Source: Gammaproteobacteria bacterium (lineage in GTDB: Bacteria > Pseudomonadota > Gammaproteobacteria > Steroidobacterales > Steroidobacteraceae). Taken from it: 9,641 bases of DNA. The position numbers and the translations under genes were made by a program. The stretch covers positions 1 through 9,641 of the forward strand of contig JAFAVO010000003.1 of the NCBI GenBank assembly GCA_019242385.1, given 5' to 3'. This document shows, in pieces, positions 1 through 5,171 of this stretch. A model generated the notes under the pieces. It had not been told where the DNA came from and did not search any database. It saw nothing but the letters and a program-made list of their open reading frames with translations. Positions within the stretch are counted from its first letter, which is position 1, and each line of letters opens with the position of its first letter.

Positions 1-409
1 GCGCGACGCTCGCCATGTCCTGCGTCGTGGTGCCGACGTCCTCGGCGGTGATGTACCGACCTCCGAGGGAGTCGACCAGACGTCCAAAAGCCTGAAAAAG
101 CTGCGTGGTCTTGGCCTTGCGCGAGTCTCCGATGATGACGCCCTTGCCGCCACCGAGGGGCAGCTCGGCCATCGCGTTCTTGTAGCTCATACCGCGCGAG
201 AGCCGCAGCACGTCGGCCAGCGCTTGTGCGGTGGTCGCGTAGGGCCACATGCGGCAGCCGCCTGCAGCGGGGCCCAGGGCCGTCGAGTGAATCGCGATAA
301 TCGAGCGCAGCCCGGTGGACGCGTCATGACCGAACACGACGAGCTCGTGCCCGTCGAACTCCGGCATCTCGAAGAGCTCCATTTGCCGCACTTGCGAAAC
401 CTCAGCCAC
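1..409 (-). CDS. Leu/Phe/Val-type amino acid dehydrogenase, N-terminal part (cut by window edge)
   Basis: NAD-dependent oxidative deamination of a branched-chain or other hydrophobic L-amino acid to its 2-oxo acid, in the cytoplasm. 136 residues are visible, covering the substrate-binding domain; the Rossmann domain lies outside the window. Visible family motifs are LGPAAGGCRMW (45-55), GMSYKN (73-78), LGGGKGVIIGD (85-95) and RYITAEDVGT (118-127). The start is GTG at 409, because AGGAG lies 7 nt upstream; an in-frame ATG at 382 has no Shine-Dalgarno. Counted from that Met, the lysines fall at 68 and 80 and the aspartate at 115, the numbers I recall for the substrate-binding and catalytic residues of Lysinibacillus leucine dehydrogenase. 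Where that enzyme has Leu40 in the pocket, this protein has Ala, so the preferred substrate could be Leu, Val, Phe or another amino acid. It is divergent from an Lrp-family regulator that may control it. The family is secure; the exact substrate is not. Confidence 0.93.
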   Translation of the reverse strand, partial: MAEVSQVRQMELFEMPEFDGHELVVFGHDASTGLRSIIAIHSTALGPAAGGCRMWPYATTAQALADVLRLSRGMSYKNAMAELPLGGGKGVIIGDSRKAKTTQLFQAFGRLVDSLGGRYITAEDVGTTTQDMASVA

Positions 410-416
410 GTGGAAA

Positions 417-421
417 CTCCT
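417..421 (-). promoter_or_regulatory. Ribosome binding site that fixes the GTG start of the dehydrogenase
   Basis: AGGAG on the minus strand sits 7 nt before the GTG at 409. It is the best Shine-Dalgarno in the left half of the window and decides for GTG over the in-frame ATG at 382. Confidence 0.8.
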
Positions 422-493
422 GACGTGCCGGCGTGCTGCCAACCCATGGCAGCGCGAGCCTACGCGCGCGCCCGCGATGGATCGTGACAAAAC

Positions 494-522
494 TTGCTCG
501 GTTCAGGGCATCTGTGGATTAT
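494..522 (+). promoter_or_regulatory. Possible sigma-70 promoter of the Lrp-family gene
   Basis: TTGCTC (494-499) and GATTAT (517-522) are separated by 17 nt and match the -35 and -10 consensus at 3/6 and 4/6 positions. They lie in the only clearly AT-richer stretch of the divergent gap. Transcription would then start near 528-530, giving a leader of about 28 nt that begins at the inverted repeat described separately. This is by eye only; other spacings are possible, and I could not find a convincing promoter for the dehydrogenase on the other strand. Confidence 0.3.
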
Positions 523-527
523 CTATC

Positions 528-560
528 GCATGATTAGACAGAAAACGAATTGAATCATGC
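528..560 (+). repeat. Perfect 8-bp inverted repeat enclosing the Lrp-gene start codon
   Basis: GCATGATT (528-535) is the exact reverse complement of AATCATGC (553-560), with a 17-nt A-rich spacer. The right arm contains the ATG start codon (557-559) of the Lrp-family gene. As DNA it could be an autoregulatory operator; arm centres are 25 bp apart, roughly two helical turns. As RNA it could pair and bury the start codon. The arms are identical at all eight positions and pairing stops sharply on both sides. Function is inference. Confidence 0.55.
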
Positions 561-1030
561 AGCATCCAGAGCTCAGCCGGACGGATCTCAGGATCCTCGA
601 GGTGCTGCAGGAGCACGGCAATTTATCCGCGGCGGAGCTCGCCGAGCGTGTCGGGGGGACCGCCTCGACCTGCTGGCGTCGCGTCACGAGGCTCGAAGGG
701 CTCGGTGTGATCCGCAAGCGTGTCGCGCTGGTGGACCGGGAGAAGCTCGGGCTCTCCGTGATGGTGTTCTCGCACGTGAAGCTCGCAGGGCATGGCCGCG
801 ATGCGCTGCTGCGCTTCGAGCAGGCGGTGCGGGCGCACCCGGAGATTCTCGAGTGCTACACGCTGATGGGCGAGACGGACTTTTTGCTGCGCATCGTCTG
901 CCCAGACATCAAATCGTATGAGGCCTTCTTCCTCGATCACCTGTCCCGCTTTCCGGGGGTGCAATCGGTGAACTCCTCGATCGCGCTCGCCGTCATCAAG
1001 GAGACGACCGCGCTGCCCGTGCGGCCTTGA
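557..1030 (+). CDS. Lrp/AsnC-family transcriptional regulator
   Basis: Cytoplasmic DNA-binding protein of the feast/famine family, 157 residues, the usual length. The N-terminal winged helix-turn-helix covers about residues 5-55, with a recognition-helix region TASTCWRRVTRLEGLGVI (35-52) in which Cys39-Trp40 stands where many relatives have a different pair. The RAM ligand-binding/oligomerisation domain covers about 66-150, with GETDFLLRI (105-113) as the family's conserved effector-site segment. The ATG at 557 is the only sensible start: the upstream ATG at 530 hits a stop after seven codons. There is no strong Shine-Dalgarno. Divergence from an amino acid dehydrogenase resembles BkdR-type arrangements in which an Lrp paralogue activates branched-chain amino acid catabolism, so I infer it senses an amino acid and controls the neighbour and itself. 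It could also act elsewhere. Family assignment is certain; ligand and targets are not. Confidence 0.95.
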   Translation: MQHPELSRTDLRILEVLQEHGNLSAAELAERVGGTASTCWRRVTRLEGLGVIRKRVALVDREKLGLSVMVFSHVKLAGHGRDALLRFEQAVRAHPEILECYTLMGETDFLLRIVCPDIKSYEAFFLDHLSRFPGVQSVNSSIALAVIKETTALPVRP

Positions 1031-1060
1031 GCTGCTCGAGCCCGGAATCAGCAGTCCCGG

Positions 1061-2344
1061 TTACTGCCGTGCGGCCTTGGCGGTGTGGCGCGGGTAATGC
1101 GGCGCCGGGTCGAGCTCTTCGACTCCCGCGAGCGGCGCGGGGTCGAGCCCGGCGTTGGCCACGATCTGCTGCGTGTTGATGAAGGGCCCTTTGAGCGTTG
1201 CCGGCACCGGGCCACGGCGCGTCTTGCGCCACAGGTCATAGAGTGCGAGCGCGGCGGTGAGCGTGCCGAGCGTACCGAAGTAGGCCCTCGGGCCGAAGAA
1301 CGCCATGAGCGTACCCGCGATGGTCGGACCTGTCGCCGCCGCCATGCCATTGATGAGCAGCAGCCGGCTGCTCGCGGCCACCATCTGCGAAGGCTCGAGC
1401 TTGTCGTTGATGTGCGAGACCGCGAGCGAATAGAGCGTGAGCGCCGAGCCGCTGAAGAGCCCGGCCTGAAGCAGAAACAGCCAGCGCGGGTGCGGTATGA
1501 ACACCTCGATGCTGACCGCCACCACGGTCGCGAGCGTGCACGCCCCCGCGATCACCGTGCGGCGGTCCATGCGGTCCGAGAGCCGGCCGGCCGGGTACTG
1601 CGTGAGCACGGCGGCGAAGATGCTGACCGCCATGAACTCCGCAACCCCGCGTGTCCCGGCACCGCTCAGCCGCGCATAGACCGGACCCATGGAGAAGATG
1701 ATCGAGGAGATCATGCCCGACACCGCTACCGCGACCACCGCGAGCGGCGAATACTGGTACAGCTCGCGGTACTCCACGTGGCGCGGCGTGGCGGGCTCGG
1801 GGGTCGGCTGCGCGGAGGCGACGATCGGCACCATGGCGAGCGAGATCAGCGCCGAGACCAGCATGAAGGGGGCTTCGCTCTGCGGACTCGAGAGCAGCAG
1901 CAGGAACTGCGCGCAGCCGAGCCCGACGTAGAGCACCAGCATGTAGAGGGCGAGGAGCCGCCCGCGGTTGGCGCGACTCGCGCGGTGATTGAGCCAGCTC
2001 TCGGCCACCACATAGATGCCGGCGAAGCACACGCCGGTCAGCAATCGCATGAAGGCCCAGGGCAGCGGATGCACCCAGGAGGCGAAGGCCAGCGCCGCGA
2101 CCGAGGCGAGGGCGGCGAGGGCCGCAAAAACGCGCACGTGACCCACCTGCCGCAAGCCGCGCGGCGCGAGGAGCGTGCCGGCGAGGTAGCCGACGTAGTA
2201 GCCGGACATCACGAGCCCGGTGATCGGCGTCGGGAAACCCTCGAGCGTCGCGCGCAGCCCGAGCAGCGTGCTGAGCAGCCCCGCCCCCAGCATGAGGATT
2301 CCCATGCCGGCGAGCAGGGGCCAGGTGGTCCGGAGCGGATTCAC
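1061..2344 (-). CDS. MFS transporter, YcaD-like
   Basis: Inner-membrane major facilitator with about twelve hydrophobic segments, 427 residues. The strongest link to E. coli YcaD, recalled from memory, is the segment NRGRLLALYMLVLYVG (126-141), together with VVAES (112-116) and the second-half loop PAGRLSDRMDRR (251-262), an MFS motif-A equivalent. The first-half loop is PRGLRQVGHVRVF (61-73). The transport substrate is unknown. YcaD is about 380 residues; the extra length here is a hydrophilic tail from about residue 372, rich in Pro, Arg and Ala. The start is GTG at 2344, without a Shine-Dalgarno; the next in-frame Met codons (residues 14 and 18) are already inside the first membrane segment, so GTG or another upstream start is needed. 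It lies 78 nt downstream of rsmG on the same strand and may be read through from it or from its own promoter near 2366-2393. It converges on the Lrp gene with 30 nt between stops. Confidence 0.88.
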   Translation of the reverse strand: MNPLRTTWPLLAGMGILMLGAGLLSTLLGLRATLEGFPTPITGLVMSGYYVGYLAGTLLAPRGLRQVGHVRVFAALAALASVAALAFASWVHPLPWAFMRLLTGVCFAGIYVVAESWLNHRASRANRGRLLALYMLVLYVGLGCAQFLLLLSSPQSEAPFMLVSALISLAMVPIVASAQPTPEPATPRHVEYRELYQYSPLAVVAVAVSGMISSIIFSMGPVYARLSGAGTRGVAEFMAVSIFAAVLTQYPAGRLSDRMDRRTVIAGACTLATVVAVSIEVFIPHPRWLFLLQAGLFSGSALTLYSLAVSHINDKLEPSQMVAASSRLLLINGMAAATGPTIAGTLMAFFGPRAYFGTLGTLTAALALYDLWRKTRRGPVPATLKGPFINTQQIVANAGLDPAPLAGVEELDPAPHYPRHTAKAARQ

Positions 2345-2365
2345 GCGGAGGTCGGTGGAACTCGG

Positions 2366-2393
2366 ATTAACCGGAAGGCGAGAATGATAGCAA
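2366..2393 (-). promoter_or_regulatory. Possible sigma-70 promoter of the MFS transporter
   Basis: On the minus strand TTGCTA (2388-2393) and GTTAAT (2366-2371) are 16 nt apart, each matching consensus at 4/6 positions, in the AT-richest part of the 78-nt rsmG-MFS gap. The predicted start would leave a leader of only about 15 nt before the GTG at 2344, which fits the absence of a Shine-Dalgarno. By eye only. Confidence 0.33.
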
Positions 2394-2422
2394 GCACAGC
2401 GCTGCCACCGGCACGGGAAGCC

Positions 2423-3052
2423 TCAGGCGGGCGTCGGGCCAAGGACCAACAGCCAGCGCTCGCCCTGCAGATGTGGAATCTCGAGCTCGTGTGAGCGCAG
2501 CACGCGCCACCCCTCAGGCAGCGCATCGAGCTCCTGCTGCGGCCAGCGGCCCTTCATGGCTAACACTTCCGTAGCTGGACCGCACAGTGCTCTCACTGCA
2601 GTGAGCAGTTTCGGCAGCGGCGCAAACGCACGCGCCAGCACCGTGTCGAAGGGTATCTCGACCTGCAGCGACTCGACCCGCCCCTGCAACGCCGTCACGT
2701 TCCGAAGCTCAAGCACTCGCGTCGCGTGCAGGACGAAGCGGATTTTCTTGGCGACCGAGTCGATGAGGGTGAACTGCCGCTGCGGGTAGACCAGCGCGAG
2801 TGGCAGCCCCGGGAAGCCCGCACCCGTCCCTACATCGACGATGCGCGTGCCTTGCAAGTAGGGCCCGACCGCAAGACTGTCGAGCAGGTGATGGGTGATG
2901 CCCGCCGCGCGAGTCGTGATTGCCGTCAGGTTGTAAGCGCGGTTCCAGCGCGCGAGCTCATCGAGCAGCAGCAGCAGCGCGGGGGCCTTGTCACCCACTT
3001 GCACGCCGAGGCTGGCCGCGTCGCGCGCAAGTGTCAGGGCCTCCGCGGACAA
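2423..3052 (-). CDS. rsmG: 16S rRNA (guanine-527-N7)-methyltransferase RsmG (GidB)
   Basis: Cytoplasmic SAM-dependent enzyme that methylates N7 of G527 in the 530 loop of 16S rRNA; loss in other bacteria gives low-level streptomycin resistance. The protein has 209 residues, matching the family (about 207 in E. coli). Visible motifs are WNRAYNLTAI (36-45), HLLDSL (55-60), the SAM-binding loop DVGTGAGFPGLP (73-84), FTLIDSVAKKIRF (94-106) and LARAFAPL (139-146). The start is TTG at 3052 with GAGGGG 6 nt upstream; it gives the family-standard N-terminus, and there is no ATG or GTG that would fit better. Elsewhere rsmG usually follows mnmG and precedes parA-parB; here the upstream neighbour is a divergent two-component system and the downstream one an MFS transporter. 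Identification is secure. Confidence 0.97.
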   Translation of the reverse strand: MSAEALTLARDAASLGVQVGDKAPALLLLLDELARWNRAYNLTAITTRAAGITHHLLDSLAVGPYLQGTRIVDVGTGAGFPGLPLALVYPQRQFTLIDSVAKKIRFVLHATRVLELRNVTALQGRVESLQVEIPFDTVLARAFAPLPKLLTAVRALCGPATEVLAMKGRWPQQELDALPEGWRVLRSHELEIPHLQGERWLLVLGPTPA

Positions 3053-3150
3053 GGTGCGCCCCTCGGCAGCCGGAAAAGGCTTGAGCGTCTGTGTGGCATT
3101 CGCCGTGGCAGCTTACCGCGTCAGGAAGCGCGGCACTCCCCATTGCACCG

Positions 3151-3828
3151 ATGCATACTCCCGGCGTGCGCTTGCTGCTGCTGGAAGATGACCGGATGAT
3201 CGGCGAGGCGATCCGCGCCGGGCTGAAGCGCGAAGGATTCACGGTCGATTGGGTACAGGACGCCTCGGCGGCCGCGCAGGTGCTGCGCAGCGACCCGTTC
3301 GAGCTGCTGCTGCTCGATCTCGGCCTGCCAGGAGGCGATGGACTGCAGCTGCTGAAGAGCCTGCGCGCGCGCGGCGACTCACTGCCGGTGCTGATCGTGA
3401 CGGCTCGGGATGCGGTCTCGGATCGGGTCGCCGGGCTCGACGCCGGCGCCGACGATTATCTGGTGAAGCCTTTCGACCTCGACGAGCTCGCCGCTCGCAT
3501 CCGTGCGCTGCTGCGGCGCAAGTCCGGGCGGCCGGTGCCGCTTCTCGAGCACGAAGGGGTGGTGCTCGACCCCGCGGCGCACCGGGTCACCCAGGGCGGC
3601 GCGGATGTGCCGCTCTCGCCGCGCGAGTTCGCGCTGCTGCAGCTGCTGATGGAGCGGCCCGGCACGATCCTCTCGCGCAGCCAGCTGGAGGAGCGCTTGT
3701 ACGGCTGGGGGGAGGAGGTGGAGAGCAACGCGGTCGAGGTCCACGTCCATGGACTGCGCCGCAAGCTCGGCGCGCAGTTCATTCTCACGGTGCGGGGTGT
3801 GGGTTACCGCCTCCGGCCCTCCACGTGA
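3151..3828 (+). CDS. OmpR/PhoB-family response regulator, QseB/PmrA-like
   Basis: Cytoplasmic transcription factor activated by phosphorylation, 225 residues. Receiver domain (about 6-120): acidic pocket E12-D13-D14, phospho-acceptor D56 in LLLLDLGLPGGDG, switch T84 and K106 in the KPFDLDELAAR segment. Winged-helix DNA-binding domain (about 128-222), with LSPREFALLQLL (155-166), the recognition-helix region SNAVEVHVHGLRRKLG (192-207) and RGVGYRL (215-221). The ATG at 3151 gives the usual N-terminus; no Shine-Dalgarno is close to it. GTG at 3166 (leaving VRLLLLEDD) or GTG at 3091 are alternatives, but the latter adds 20 residues absent from relatives. It is the first gene of a pair with the kinase at 3825, overlapping by GTGA, and diverges from rsmG over 98 nt. 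Target genes cannot be told from the sequence. Confidence 0.95.
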   Translation: MHTPGVRLLLLEDDRMIGEAIRAGLKREGFTVDWVQDASAAAQVLRSDPFELLLLDLGLPGGDGLQLLKSLRARGDSLPVLIVTARDAVSDRVAGLDAGADDYLVKPFDLDELAARIRALLRRKSGRPVPLLEHEGVVLDPAAHRVTQGGADVPLSPREFALLQLLMERPGTILSRSQLEERLYGWGEEVESNAVEVHVHGLRRKLGAQFILTVRGVGYRLRPST

Positions 3829-5171
3829 GCTCGCTGCGCGGCCGACTGCTCGTCTCGCTCCTCGGCGGGGTCATGCTGGTCGGCGTGGCCGGCGGCTGGG
3901 TGGTCTATCGCAATGCCCTCGCCGAGGCCGATGCATTCTTCGACTATCACCTGCGCCAGACCGCACTCATCCTGCGCGATGAGCCGGTCGAGTATCTGCT
4001 GGCACCGCGGCTGCCCTCCGGCGATGCGGCGTACGACTTCGTGGTGCAGGTGTGGTCGCTCGATGGCGTACGCGTCTACCTGTCGCGCCCGCACGCGGTG
4101 CTGCCGGAGATCACCACCCTCGGCTTCTCCACGGTGGGTACGCCCGAAGGTCGCTGGCGCGTCTTCGGTGTGCAGGCGATGACGCGGGTCATCCAGGTGG
4201 CCCAACCGATGAGCGTGCGCGAGCAGCGCGCCGTGGCGCTCGCGCTGCACACCCTCAGGCCCTTCGCGCTGCTGCTGCCCGTGCTGGCGCTCCTCATCTG
4301 GGTGGCTGTCGGAGCCGCGCTCGAGCCGCTGCGGCGGCTGACTGCGCAGGTGAAGGCGCGCCGCGTCAACGCGCTCGAGGCACTGGCGCCGGAGCACCTG
4401 CCGGATGAGGTGCAGCCGCTGGTGCTGGCGCTCAACGACCTGCTCGGGCGATTGCGCGGCGCGCTCGAGCGAGAGCGGGCGTTCATGGCCGATGCGGCCC
4501 ACGAGCTGCGCACACCGCTGACCGCGCTGCACCTGCAGATGGCCATGCTCGCGCGCGCGGGGACCGAGGCCGAGCGGGCGGCGGCGATGAGCACGCTCTC
4601 GGCAGGAGTACAGCGCGCCATCCACCTGGTGGAGCAGATGCTGGCGCTCTCCCGGCAGGAACCGCGCACCGACAGTCCGCACGTGCCGATACGACTCGAT
4701 GAGCTCGCGCGCGAGGTGGTCGCGGAGCTGGTACCGCTCGCGGATGCCGGAACCATCGACCTCGGGGTGGCGGCAGCGGAACCCACCACCGTCACCGGCG
4801 ATGCGGATGCGCTGCGCACGCTGGTTCGAAATCTCGTGGACAACGGGGTGCGCTATACACCAGCTGGTGGCCGAGTGGATGTCAGCGTTGGCGGCACACC
4901 AGAGGGCGCGCAGCTCACCGTCACCGACGACGGGCCGGGGATTCCGGCCGAGGAGCGCGCACGTGTCTTCGATCGCTTCTATCGCCGCGCCGGCACCACA
5001 CCGCCGGGTAGCGGGCTCGGTCTTGCCATCGTCAAGGCGATCGCCGAGGCACACGGCGCGACGGTGAGGCTGGACACGGGCCCTTCCGGGCATGGACTCG
5101 CGGTGACCGTGTCATTTCCGCAGGCGCAAGGACTCAGTGCGCCAGCTTCTGCAGGAAGCTCGCGGCGGTGA
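3825..5171 (+). CDS. Sensor histidine kinase, QseC/TctE-like
   Basis: Inner-membrane sensor kinase, 448 residues, partner of the adjoining response regulator. Membrane segment 1 is about residues 8-28; a periplasmic domain of about 110 residues follows (2CSK_N-like, beginning ALAEADAFFDYHLRQ at 31-45); segment 2 is about 144-166. A HAMP-like linker leads to the dimerisation helix with the H-box AHELRTPL, phospho-His226. The ATP-binding domain shows the N-box NLVDNGVRYTP (336-346), G1 DDGPGIP (368-374), the F-box region VFDRFYR (381-387) and G2 GSGLGLAIV (395-403), so all catalytic parts are intact. The start is GTG at 3825, inside the regulator's last codon and stop (GTGA), implying translational coupling; the frame is open upstream to 3249, but that stretch only shadows the regulator. 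The last 38 bp overlap the peptidase gene tail-to-tail. The stimulus is unknown. Confidence 0.94.
   Translation: MSSLRGRLLVSLLGGVMLVGVAGGWVVYRNALAEADAFFDYHLRQTALILRDEPVEYLLAPRLPSGDAAYDFVVQVWSLDGVRVYLSRPHAVLPEITTLGFSTVGTPEGRWRVFGVQAMTRVIQVAQPMSVREQRAVALALHTLRPFALLLPVLALLIWVAVGAALEPLRRLTAQVKARRVNALEALAPEHLPDEVQPLVLALNDLLGRLRGALERERAFMADAAHELRTPLTALHLQMAMLARAGTEAERAAAMSTLSAGVQRAIHLVEQMLALSRQEPRTDSPHVPIRLDELAREVVAELVPLADAGTIDLGVAAAEPTTVTGDADALRTLVRNLVDNGVRYTPAGGRVDVSVGGTPEGAQLTVTDDGPGIPAEERARVFDRFYRRAGTTPPGSGLGLAIVKAIAEAHGATVRLDTGPSGHGLAVTVSFPQAQGLSAPASAGSSRR

Noticed and set aside
224..487. 87-codon plus-strand open frame opposite the dehydrogenase start
   Set aside because: It is antisense to conserved dehydrogenase codons, has no Shine-Dalgarno and no recognisable product.
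1031..1060. Possible bidirectional terminator between the convergent Lrp and MFS genes
   Set aside because: Only a 5-bp CTGCT/AGCAG pairing with a 13-nt loop and no T-run on either strand; too weak to annotate.
1017..1079. 13-bp direct repeat CCGTGCGGCCTTG at 1017-1029 and 1067-1079, flanking the lrp-MFS stop region
   Set aside because: Each copy lies inside the end of a different gene in a different reading context, with no other sign of duplication or insertion; probably chance in GC-rich sequence.
1085..2494. Long plus-strand open frame of 469 codons opposite the MFS transporter
   Set aside because: Its product is a monotonous Arg/Glu/His-rich string with no domain; the minus strand encodes a clear twelve-helix transporter. 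Long antisense frames are expected at this GC content.
3249..3824. 192-codon upstream extension of the kinase reading frame
   Set aside because: It overlaps the whole response regulator in another frame, is Arg/Ala-rich and motif-free, and the GTG at 3825 gives the normal kinase N-terminus and the typical regulator-kinase overlap.
3804..5093. Minus-strand open frame of 429 codons opposite the histidine kinase
   Set aside because: Low-complexity Arg/His/Gln-rich product with no motif; the plus strand has every kinase box.
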